Source: JBDRCC01 sp043822065 [NCBI: archaeon] (GTDB lineage Archaea > Undinarchaeota > CAZHTU01). From it: a stretch of 23,487 nucleotides of DNA. The stretch covers positions 1 through 23,487 of the forward strand of contig JBDRCC010000004.1 in NCBI GenBank assembly GCA_043822065.1, given 5' to 3'. The notes beneath the pieces were generated by a model. It saw only the letters and a program-made list of their open reading frames with translations, was not told where the DNA came from and did no database searches. Positions 1 to 6,097 of this stretch are shown piece after piece (position 1 is the first letter of the stretch; every line of letters begins with the position of its first letter). The position numbers and the translations under genes were made by a program.

Positions 1-1
1 C

Positions 2-406
2 GGCAGGGAGCTCATAACAACCGCAGCCCTAGTCGGCAGCATAATGTGCATCCTTGCGCTGTTCACGTTCTGGTGGTATGGCTTTGGCATTAAGGCGCAG
101 ACCATGGCGTTCACCCTGCTGGCAGTAATGCAGCTGTTCAACGCCCAAAACTGCAGGAGCGAGAAGTCGCTGTTTTCAATAGGCCTGCTTAAGAACCGAA
201 AGCTAGTCTGGGCAATACTAATTTCATTCCTCCTCCAGCTTGCCGTGGTCTACCTGCCGCCGCTCCAGGTGGCGTTCCACACGACAGCTCTCAGCCGTAT
301 GGAGTGGGGCTGGATATTCCTGATGGCATCCACGGTAGTCGTCGCCATGGAAATCAAGAAGATGCTCGCTAGGAAAGCCGGTTCAGGCGCTCAAGAGGGT
401 CAGTAA
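2..406 (+). CDS. P-type cation-transporting ATPase, C-terminal fragment
   Basis: This is the last part of an ion-pumping P-type ATPase; the gene begins left of the window and reads in the frame starting at base 2. What remains is the C-terminal membrane domain: a helix ending FTFWWYGF, a helix containing MQLFNAQNCRSEKSLF, a helix around LVWAILISFLLQLAVVYLPP, and a last helix before a basic end (KKMLARK). The NA-N-x-x-SE pattern and the PPLQVAF-x5-L-x3-W block match the C-terminal domain of Ca2+/Na+-type (P2) pumps as I know it. Where SERCA has the site I glutamate of helix M8, the aligned residue here appears to be Gln, so ion specificity cannot be taken as Ca2+. The 3' end overlaps the convergent DUF63 gene by 24 bases. 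Family assignment is firm; substrate is unknown. Confidence 0.88.
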   Translation, partial: GRELITTAALVGSIMCILALFTFWWYGFGIKAQTMAFTLLAVMQLFNAQNCRSEKSLFSIGLLKNRKLVWAILISFLLQLAVVYLPPLQVAFHTTALSRMEWGWIFLMASTVVVAMEIKKMLARKAGSGAQEGQ

Positions 407-1246
407 AAGGTTTCTCGTGCCCGGGGCAATGCCCAGCGTGAATATAGCAAAATAAAGCAGGCTCCGCTCTGTCTTGTCTTCCACGTCCCTAAGCATGTAG
501 ACCACAAGCGGGACTACGGCAAGCTTCAGGGCAAACATGACGAATGGCCCGAACAGGCCTATCAGGAAGTTCGGAAGGACGTGCTTCTCCCAGAAGCCGT
601 AGAACTGTATCCCGACAAAGGTGGTTGAAGCATCGTACAAGTGGGTTGCGACAAGCACGAACGGGATTTTCTGCTTGAGGTAGCCGCATATCGGGTACTG
701 CTTGAAGTTCTCTATGAAGTAGTAGTACGCGCCTATGAAAGTGAAGCTCAGGAAGCCGACTGCGACCGGGGCGAACGGGCTCCAGCCAACGCTTCCCTGC
801 TGGCGGATTGTGTAGAAGTACAGGTTAAAGCTTGCAAAAGTCAGCACCCCGAGGCCAAGGAGGGTCTTGTAAGCCTCAATCTTTTTGTATTTCTTCAGGT
901 AGGCTGCGATTACGACCGAAAAGAGGGCTGGCACGAAGACGAGGAAATACGTTCCCGGCGAAACCATCGGGGAAAACTCAATTGAGCGGTATATTGGGAT
1001 GAAAAGCTTCGGGAAGTACCCAACATCGGTCATCACCCGGATGCTCACGCCGAGGAATATGAACGGCAGCATTCCAAGGTAGAACTTCTCGTCGAGGTCG
1101 ACATCCAGCCGCTTGAGAAATTTGTACAGTGGGACTAAGACCGCCACCAGGATAAGCCCGTAGACTGCAGTGTTGTATATGTTGTACGCGCCCGACAGGT
1201 ACTGGGGCTCGACAAAGTACTTGTACACGAAGTTCTCAACCGACAT
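383..1246 (-). CDS. DUF63 family integral membrane protein
   Basis: A 287-residue polytopic membrane protein with roughly seven or eight hydrophobic segments. The region near residues 195-255 (HLYDASTTFVGIQFYGFWEKH, then a hydrophobic run and VVYMLRD) has the look of the archaeal DUF63 family, as does the N-terminal block around KFLKRLDVDLDEKFYLG and FLGVSIRV. The function of the family is unknown; it is largely restricted to archaea. The start follows the stop of the Mre11-like gene by only 19 bases with no clear TATA between, so the two are probably co-transcribed. There is no recognisable Shine-Dalgarno site. The 3' end overlaps the P-type ATPase gene on the other strand. Confidence 0.85.
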   Translation of the reverse strand: MSVENFVYKYFVEPQYLSGAYNIYNTAVYGLILVAVLVPLYKFLKRLDVDLDEKFYLGMLPFIFLGVSIRVMTDVGYFPKLFIPIYRSIEFSPMVSPGTYFLVFVPALFSVVIAAYLKKYKKIEAYKTLLGLGVLTFASFNLYFYTIRQQGSVGWSPFAPVAVGFLSFTFIGAYYYFIENFKQYPICGYLKQKIPFVLVATHLYDASTTFVGIQFYGFWEKHVLPNFLIGLFGPFVMFALKLAVVPLVVYMLRDVEDKTERSLLYFAIFTLGIAPGTRNLLLTLLSA

Positions 1247-1265
1247 TGTGAACTGCTAATTTCTC

Positions 1266-2363
1266 TTAGCTTATGAAACTTTCGCCAACAATGCGCTTTC
1301 CCGCGTCCTCAAGCTTTCCGTCGAGGAGAAGCTGGAATATCTCATCCGGGTCCTCGCCAAGGTAGGACTCGAGCAGCTCAATGCCCTGCTCCCGGATCGG
1401 GCGCTGGCTTGCCTCCCGCTTTTCTGCCTTTGCCTTCTGCCCTGCCAGCTCGTTTGAGACTGAAAGGAATGCGCCCTTCGCTGCCGCGCGGTGCAGCTGG
1501 GCTACGTCGACATCTGATGGCGAGTACCCCTTGCAGAGGGACCCAGTAAGCTTCAGCTTCATCAGGCAGCCGCTTTTGGAAGCGGATTCGATATATTCCT
1601 TTGCCTCCCTCACAACCTCAGAAGGCGACGCGCCGTCGAATTTCAGTATCTTGTAGAAGAATTCCCTCTGAGTCTTCAGGGGAACTGACTCGAATTTTTC
1701 AGGGGGCTCGTAGAACCAGACCCTTTTCGGCTCGGTCTCGGCGCTCTTCAGCTGGGTCCGTATGGTGCTGCCGGGGCAGAGAATGTGCGGCTTGCCCGTT
1801 TTCAGGTCTGACCAGTGGATATGCCCGCAGACAACGAGGTCAAAGCCCTTCGGCAGGTCGGACAGCTCAAGCGCAGCCGGCTCATATGGGTTGTAGATGT
1901 ACTCCTTCAGGCTCTGATGGATGACAAGGATGTTTATGTCGCCGTCCGGCTTCGGGTTCCATTTGTCCAGGACCACCTTTGCATACCGGTCAGGGACGCC
2001 GGACATCCCGTAAACCTTGACGCTCCTGCCGTCGATATGGTGCTCAGACGCGGAGCAGTGGAGGCACTTGAGGAATGCCGCATGCTCTATGACCTGGACT
2101 GGGTTAACGTACTCCTTTATCCTGCGCTCGTGCGTCCCCCAGACTGCGATGATTGGGGTGTCTATTTTTTCGAACATTCGCAGGGCTCTGGCAGTAACCT
2201 CCTGGCGCGGCGTCCTGGAATCGAATATGTCGCCTGCAAGGATTATGAGGTCTGCGCCGGATGCTAGCTGGAGCGCCTCCTCCGCCTGCCTGAACGAGTC
2301 CTCTCCGCGCGGGGCGTCGAACTGGTAGCCAAGGTGGAAGTCGGACGTGATAGCTATCCGCAT
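1266..2363 (-). CDS. Mre11/SbcD-like calcineurin-type metallophosphoesterase (DNA repair nuclease subunit)
   Basis: A 365-residue protein with the metallophosphoesterase motifs in order: SDFHLG (D8, H10), GDIFDS (D45), GTHE (76-79), VIHQ (H149) and GHIH (180-183), followed by CPGST. This is the layout of the Mre11/SbcD nuclease, which with the Rad50 ATPase processes double-strand break ends. The third motif is normally GNH(D/E); here the metal-bridging Asn is Thr (codon ACG), which is unusual. The C-terminal 120 residues, with a charged helical stretch and DPDEIFQLLLDGKLEDAG near the end, could be the capping and Rad50-binding part. No rad50, herA or nurA lies nearby. A TATA-like ATATATC about 25 bases upstream of the ATG suggests a leaderless transcript. 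Phosphoesterase class is certain; the Mre11 role is likely. Confidence 0.85.
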   Translation of the reverse strand: MRIAITSDFHLGYQFDAPRGEDSFRQAEEALQLASGADLIILAGDIFDSRTPRQEVTARALRMFEKIDTPIIAVWGTHERRIKEYVNPVQVIEHAAFLKCLHCSASEHHIDGRSVKVYGMSGVPDRYAKVVLDKWNPKPDGDINILVIHQSLKEYIYNPYEPAALELSDLPKGFDLVVCGHIHWSDLKTGKPHILCPGSTIRTQLKSAETEPKRVWFYEPPEKFESVPLKTQREFFYKILKFDGASPSEVVREAKEYIESASKSGCLMKLKLTGSLCKGYSPSDVDVAQLHRAAAKGAFLSVSNELAGQKAKAEKREASQRPIREQGIELLESYLGEDPDEIFQLLLDGKLEDAGKRIVGESFIS

Positions 2364-2405
2364 AAGTGGTGTATGGCTGCGGGAGATATATGGTTTTTGC
2401 AGGAA

Positions 2406-2918
2406 TCAGCCCAGCTGGAAGAGCTTCTCGGCCGTTGCCTGGCCTGAAACGACAGTAATCTGCACCACGCCGTAGCCGGTGTAGCCGGTCTGCAGTATCG
2501 CGCTCTCGCCCTTCTCCAGCTTTTCCGGAACTTGATTTAGTACCTGGACGTCGGCGCCGTTTATTGCTACTGCGAAGTCCGTTAGTGCCAGCTGCCCGGT
2601 GTTTGTGACTGCGATGAGCATCCTTCCCTCTGAGTCCTTGGAAACCGCGGCGACGTCTATGCTCCAGGCAATGTCCTTGACTGCGAGTATGACTGAGTCA
2701 ACAGATGAGTCCAGCTTGACGTCCTCTGCCGCAGGGGAGAGCATCCCACCGAGCAGGGGCACCGCCTTAAGCTCCGGCATGCCGCCGACAATCATGAAGC
2801 TTGCTACAAGGACCAGCGCCATGAGGATGAGCCCTTTGACAAAGTCCTTGAGGATTTTCGTCCCCGTGTAGATTACAACGAGGAGGAGCACAATGCCAAG
2901 AATAGCTTGGAGTTCCAT
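2406..2918 (-). CDS. Two-helix membrane protein with exported beta-rich domain
   Basis: A 170-residue protein that I do not recognise. Two hydrophobic segments lie at about residues 5-18 and 28-45, separated by a short KILKDFVKG loop. The remaining 110 residues are polar and look like a beta-sandwich (ILAVKDIAWSIDVAAV, RMLIAVTNTGQLALTDFAVAING, GYGVVQITVVSG), reminiscent of CARDB or archaellin-like extracellular folds; this is inference from the strand pattern only. A TATA-like ATAAAAAG lies about 25 bases upstream. It is followed on the same strand by the Mre11-like gene after 42 bases that contain that gene's own TATA-like element. Confidence 0.72.
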   Translation of the reverse strand: MELQAILGIVLLLVVIYTGTKILKDFVKGLILMALVLVASFMIVGGMPELKAVPLLGGMLSPAAEDVKLDSSVDSVILAVKDIAWSIDVAAVSKDSEGRMLIAVTNTGQLALTDFAVAINGADVQVLNQVPEKLEKGESAILQTGYTGYGVVQITVVSGQATAEKLFQLG

Positions 2919-2952
2919 GAAAGGTATATCGCCTGCAGCTTTTTATCGTTTG

Positions 2953-3168
2953 CTAGTATCCCTCGAATTCCTCATTGAGGCTGCGGACGTACTCGTCAGA
3001 CTCCTGCACCTCATCGTGGAGAAACATCTCCGTCGAGAGCTCGCCGTCCCGCACCGATACTATAAACTCGCGCGAACAGCTCTCGCACTGGACAAGGCGC
3101 CTGGTGCCTTCGTCAATCGCCCCAAGGTGCTTGTCAAACCCGCAGTCAGGGCATGGAACGAACCGCAT
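2953..3168 (-). CDS. Small zinc-ribbon protein
   Basis: A 71-residue protein with an N-terminal zinc ribbon: CPDC at residues 6-9 and CESC at 28-31, with the basic and hydrophobic strand residues usual between and after the two knuckles. The C-terminal half is acidic (DEVQESDEYVRSLNEEFE). No catalytic domain is present, so it may be a nucleic-acid or protein-binding factor; the function is unknown. The gene appears leaderless, with TTATATA on the minus strand about 25 bases upstream of the ATG. It is divergent from the neighbouring Cys-rich gene at 3246. Confidence 0.72.
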   Translation of the reverse strand: MRFVPCPDCGFDKHLGAIDEGTRRLVQCESCSREFIVSVRDGELSTEMFLHDEVQESDEYVRSLNEEFEGY

Positions 3169-3190
3169 GATATGGCGTACCTAAGAGGCA

Positions 3191-3224
3191 TATATAAGTT
3201 TTTTGATTGGGAAGGATTAAATAC
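3191..3224. promoter_or_regulatory. Divergent archaeal TATA boxes
   Basis: TATATAA at 3191-3197 (read on the minus strand) lies about 25 bases from the ATG of the zinc-ribbon gene ending at 3168. TTAAATA at 3218-3224 lies about 25 bases before the ATG at 3246. Both spacings fit leaderless archaeal transcripts, and they argue against the longer plus-strand start at 3207, which would lie upstream of its own TATA box. Confidence 0.55.
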
Positions 3225-3245
3225 AGATTCGCACAAAGTACGTCC

Positions 3246-3533
3246 ATGACGCTGCAAACAGAATTCGATGCTAAGAAAAGGGAGCTCAGGGACCTCTGCA
3301 GGCAGTGCAACGGCAAGGACAAGGCGCGCGAGGCCCAGAGGAAAGCAGAGGCAATCCGTGATGGCTACAACAAGTACCACGAGGCTGTGGGAAAGTGGAA
3401 CAAAAGCAGCTGGGAGCTTTATTACGAGGCGGCAGTGAAAATATGCAGGGAGTGCGAGAAGACGTCACTTAAGCACATTCACAACAAGGGAGTCTACGCC
3501 TCCTCATTCAGGGAGCACTTTTCGCAGTTCTGA
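3246..3533 (+). CDS. Small helical protein with two CxxC pairs
   Basis: A 95-residue, highly charged and mostly helical protein. It has CRQC at residues 18-21 and CREC at 67-70, followed by H77 and H79, so it could bind zinc between the two ends of a helical hairpin. I do not recognise the family. The ATG at 3246 is preferred to an upstream ATG at 3207 because the TATA-like TTAAATA sits between them at leaderless spacing. The 3' end overlaps the convergent membrane-protein gene by 30 bases. Confidence 0.7.
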   Translation: MTLQTEFDAKKRELRDLCRQCNGKDKAREAQRKAEAIRDGYNKYHEAVGKWNKSSWELYYEAAVKICRECEKTSLKHIHNKGVYASSFREHFSQF

Positions 3534-4022
3534 TTTGCGGTACCTTTCCCGCTGGCCGAGGTTCTTCTGGATGTCGTAGTTCTTCTTAAGAGCCTTCCAC
3601 TCCATGTATTTCGTGTTGGCGAATATTGCAATCCAGATTTTCGCGACGACGAACGAAGAAAAGATATAGATGTGCATTGGGTTTACCCCGAAGTTCCACA
3701 GGAGTATCGTGAAAAGCGCAGGCAGGATGTTCGACTCCGAGACCATCCTTGGCACTATCCCAATCAAGGCAAACGGCACGATTGCCAGAACCCCTCCGAC
3801 GACAAACGCAGTTACCGGCTCCGCGCCGAAGTGAAGCATGAGAAGGGTGACTGCAGAGCAGTAAACGGAATTCCGGTTTATGAAAACCGTCCTCGACGGA
3901 ATCATCTGCACTATAACGGAAAACAGCAGCGCCCACTTGAACGACTCCGGCCCGAGGAAGACATAGAAAACCGTGAAGTTAAGCAGGTGCAGTACTAGGT
4001 TTGCTGCGATGAAGAGCGACAT
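3504..4022 (-). CDS. Polytopic membrane protein of unknown function
   Basis: A 172-residue protein with about four to five hydrophobic segments (residues 3-22, 28-42, 50-66, 70-90 and 100-135) and a basic cytoplasmic tail of about 35 residues (KALKKNYDIQKNLGQRERYRKSELRK). No motif identifies a family. A TTATAAAC element on the minus strand at 4043-4050, about 25 bases upstream of the ATG, indicates a leaderless transcript starting just after the tRNA gene. It overlaps the convergent CxxC gene by 30 bases at the 3' end. Confidence 0.7.
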   Translation of the reverse strand: MSLFIAANLVLHLLNFTVFYVFLGPESFKWALLFSVIVQMIPSRTVFINRNSVYCSAVTLLMLHFGAEPVTAFVVGGVLAIVPFALIGIVPRMVSESNILPALFTILLWNFGVNPMHIYIFSSFVVAKIWIAIFANTKYMEWKALKKNYDIQKNLGQRERYRKSELRKVLPE

Positions 4023-4059
4023 AAGGATAGATTGGGCGGATTAGTTTATAAGATTTGGG

Positions 4060-4152
4060 TGGCGGGCCTGGGGGGATTTGAACCCCCGACCTAAGGTTGT
4101 TTCCCTTAGTCGGTAGGAAACCTTCGCTCTATCCAAGCTGAGCCACAGGCCC
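4060..4152 (-). tRNA. tRNA-Arg (anticodon CCT) with a 15-base intron and encoded CCA
   Basis: The minus strand folds into a complete cloverleaf. The acceptor stem is GGGCCTG with CAGGCCC, the D stem GCTC with GAGC, the anticodon stem AAGGT with ACCTT, and the T arm GGGGG-TTCAAAT-CCCCC. The discriminator is G and the CCA end is encoded at 4060-4062. The anticodon loop is 22 bases long. Removing 15 bases after position 37, the canonical archaeal site, leaves TT-CCT-AA with anticodon CCT at 4115-4117. A20 in the D loop agrees with arginine identity. A weak TATA-like GATATACT lies about 30-40 bases upstream. Confidence 0.93.
4099..4113 (-). other. tRNA intron at position 37/38
   Basis: The 15-base insert lies after A37 of the tRNA-Arg. 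TTCCT on the 5' side can pair with AGGGA of the intron, giving a short central helix next to the anticodon stem with bulges at both splice points. This is the bulge-helix-bulge arrangement cut by archaeal splicing endonuclease. The exact boundaries assume the canonical 37/38 site. Confidence 0.8.
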
Positions 4153-4213
4153 GTGCCACACAGGAAGGTCTCCGTAGGCAAGTAGTATATCAGGTTGTTT
4201 TTATTCTTTATGC

Positions 4214-4507
4214 CTAACCAAAGATTGCGCCCAGTCCGGCGTTGGCGGATTCTTCGTCAGCCAGTATCTTGGCGAGGATGTCCTTTGCGTTCTTCGCCTC
4301 GGGGGCTATTGGCTTGAGCTCCGCCGCAAGCTTCTTCACTAGTGCGTCTTCTGCCTTGTAGGTCAGGTAAAGCCCGCTGTCGCTGAAACCGAGGGACTTG
4401 GGGTCCTTGAAGTCGTAGCTCCCCCTAAAGTAACCCTTCTCGAGCGGGTCGAGGACTGCCTTGACTTTTTCCTTGTCTGCCGCATTTATTAAAAATACTG
4501 TTTCCAT
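4214..4507 (-). CDS. Hypothetical 97-residue soluble protein
   Basis: A small, Lys/Asp/Ala-rich protein with no membrane segment. It begins with a strand-like METVFLINAAD followed by a helix (KEKVKAVLDPLE), a central FRGSYDFKDPKSLGFSDSGLYLTYKA block and a C-terminal helix pair ending GLGAIFG. I do not recognise the family. A TATTTAAT element about 25 bases upstream of the ATG supports the start. It lies between the tRNA gene and the divergent purine-salvage operon. Confidence 0.65.
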   Translation of the reverse strand: METVFLINAADKEKVKAVLDPLEKGYFRGSYDFKDPKSLGFSDSGLYLTYKAEDALVKKLAAELKPIAPEAKNAKDILAKILADEESANAGLGAIFG

Positions 4508-4522
4508 TTTTTATCTTATACA

Positions 4523-4547
4523 ATTAAATACTACCTTATTTTATACT
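4523..4547. promoter_or_regulatory. Divergent TATA boxes for the 97-residue gene and the purine-salvage operon
   Basis: ATTAAATA at 4523-4530 gives TATTTAAT on the minus strand, about 20 bases from the start at 4507. TTTATACTA at 4539-4547 is about 25 bases before the plus-strand ATG at 4569. The plus-strand element lies after the possible upstream start at 4461, which therefore cannot be used from this promoter. Confidence 0.55.
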
Positions 4548-4568
4548 AATCGGCTGATTTTTCGAGAA

Positions 4569-5252
4569 ATGGTTAAAAAATTCAAGGTAAGCCTGAGGTC
4601 TTGGGAGAATATCTGGGAGCTTTCAAGGAAGCTTTCCAGCAAGATAATCGACTCCAGGTACAAGCCTGACGTGATAATCGCCCTTGCGAGGGGCGGCTTC
4701 GTCGTCGCGAGGAACCTATGCGACATGATGTACATAAAGGACCTGGTCAGCCTGAAGGTCGAGCATTGGGGCATCACGGCTACGCCCGACGGGCAGGCAG
4801 TCCTGAAGTACCCGTTTGACATGGATCTTAGCGGGAAAAAGGTCCTCGTTGTCGATGACATAACAGACACTGGTGAGAGCCTGCGGGTGAGCGTCGAATA
4901 CGTCAAGTTAAAAAATGCCAAGGAAGTCAGGTCTGCGACTTTGCAGTACATAACATCCTCGTCATTCAAGCCGGACTACTTTGTAGAAGAGATAACTGGC
5001 AAGGACTGGGTCTGGGTGTTGTACCCGTGGTGCTACACAGAGGATATGTGCAATCTCATCGGGAACATCCTTGAAGAAGGAAAGGCGCACCTTGACCACA
5101 TCTGCGCCGGGCTTGAGGAGCACTACGAGATAAAGGTGGACAAAAAAGCGCTTGAGGCGATAATGCTTGAGATGGAGAGGCGTGACATCGTAGAGAGGAT
5201 TGAGGAAAAAGTCCTCCATTGGCAGAAAAAGGGCGGGGGCAAGAAGGAATGA
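4569..5252 (+). CDS. Purine-type phosphoribosyltransferase with C-terminal helical extension
   Basis: A 227-residue type I phosphoribosyltransferase that would join a free nucleobase to PRPP. The PRPP-binding loop is VLVVDDITDTGES at residues 92-104 (acidic pair D96-D97), and ALARGGFVVAR at 39-48 is the pyrophosphate-binding loop. The domain resembles the archaeal COG2236 group of purine transferases. The C-terminal 65 residues (DMCNLIGNILEEG onward) are helical and end in a Lys/Gly-rich tail; they may form a small winged-helix-like extension. The gene heads an operon whose next member starts at ATGA over its stop codon. Context suggests salvage of adenine or hypoxanthine released from methylthioadenosine; base specificity cannot be read from sequence. 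Confidence 0.85.
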   Translation: MVKKFKVSLRSWENIWELSRKLSSKIIDSRYKPDVIIALARGGFVVARNLCDMMYIKDLVSLKVEHWGITATPDGQAVLKYPFDMDLSGKKVLVVDDITDTGESLRVSVEYVKLKNAKEVRSATLQYITSSSFKPDYFVEEITGKDWVWVLYPWCYTEDMCNLIGNILEEGKAHLDHICAGLEEHYEIKVDKKALEAIMLEMERRDIVERIEEKVLHWQKKGGGKKE

Positions 5253-6097
5253 TAGGGATAATCGGCGGGAGCGGAATATACAGCCTCGACGTAAAAAAGC
5301 ACAAGGATGTGCAGGTAAGCACTCCATTCGGGAAGCCCTCGGGCAAGGTTAGGACTGGCACGATTGCGGGGAAAAAGGTCGCGTTCATCGCAAGGCACGG
5401 CGATGGGCACATACATTCACCGTCGAACCTGAACTACAGGGCGAACATTTTCGCACTCAAGAAAATCGGGGTAACCAAAATCCTTTCGGTCCAGGCAGTG
5501 GGGAGCCTGAAAGAGGGCATTATGCCGCTCGACATCGTAATCCCGAACCAGATAATTGACAGGACAAGGCTCCGGGCTTCGACGTTCTTTGACAAGGGCA
5601 TCGTCACTCACGTATCGTTTGCAGACCCGTTCTGCAGTGAGCTGTCCGGGCTGCTGAGCGGGACGAGCAGGCAGCTTGGGTACCAGACGCACCCGAACGG
5701 GACATACCTCTGCATGGAGGGGCCGCAGTTCTCAACGCGGGCTGAGTCGAAAATGTACCAGTCCTGGGGTGCATCGATAATCGGCATGACCGCAGTCCCG
5801 GAAGCCAAGCTTGCTAGGGAGGCTGAAATGTGCTACGCCTCGGTTGCGACAGTTACAGACTATGACGTCTGGAAGGAGCGCATGGAGGACGTCTCTGTCG
5901 AAATGATTATTGAGAACGCCAAGAAGAATGAGGCGGCGGTTATCAGGGTGCTGGAGGCAGTTATCCCGAAAATAAACGCTGACGCGGACTGCACCTGCCA
6001 CCACGCGCTTGCCGGCGCAATTATGACTGATCCTAAGATGGTTCTAAAGAAGGTAAAAGCCGACCTTAGGCCCCTTATCGGGAGGTATTTGAAATGA
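5249..6097 (+). CDS. mtnP: S-methyl-5'-thioadenosine phosphorylase
   Basis: A 282-residue purine nucleoside phosphorylase of the MTAP family, which splits methylthioadenosine with phosphate into a purine base and methylthioribose-1-phosphate. Visible motifs are IGIIGGSGI at 2-10, ARHGDGH at 48-54, EGPQFSTRAES at 157-167 and IGMTAVPEA at 178-186. The base-selecting stretch is TDYDVW at 203-208, with Asp in the positions that contact the adenine amino group in human MTAP; 6-oxopurine enzymes usually have Asn there. A CxC motif (CTC, 248-250) matches the redox motif described in hyperthermophile archaeal MTAPs. The ATG at 5249 overlaps the stop of the phosphoribosyltransferase (ATGA), so the in-frame upstream ATG at 5219 is unlikely. 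Confidence 0.9.
   Translation: MIGIIGGSGIYSLDVKKHKDVQVSTPFGKPSGKVRTGTIAGKKVAFIARHGDGHIHSPSNLNYRANIFALKKIGVTKILSVQAVGSLKEGIMPLDIVIPNQIIDRTRLRASTFFDKGIVTHVSFADPFCSELSGLLSGTSRQLGYQTHPNGTYLCMEGPQFSTRAESKMYQSWGASIIGMTAVPEAKLAREAEMCYASVATVTDYDVWKERMEDVSVEMIIENAKKNEAAVIRVLEAVIPKINADADCTCHHALAGAIMTDPKMVLKKVKADLRPLIGRYLK

Noticed and set aside
641-985. 114-codon plus-strand open frame opposite the DUF63 gene
   Set aside because: It lies wholly inside the DUF63 gene on the other strand, has a composition typical of a reverse frame, and no promoter or recognisable domain.
1815-2267. 150-codon plus-strand open frame opposite the Mre11-like gene
   Set aside because: The minus strand carries all phosphoesterase motifs; this frame is its shadow.
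4461-4568. Upstream extension of the phosphoribosyltransferase
   Set aside because: It would overlap the divergent gene and lie upstream of the TATA box at 4539-4547; the ATG at 4569 is at leaderless spacing.
5219-5248. Upstream ATG for the MTA phosphorylase
   Set aside because: It adds a ten-residue polar stretch before the conserved IGIIGGSGI start; the ATGA overlap at 5249 matches the next junction in the operon.
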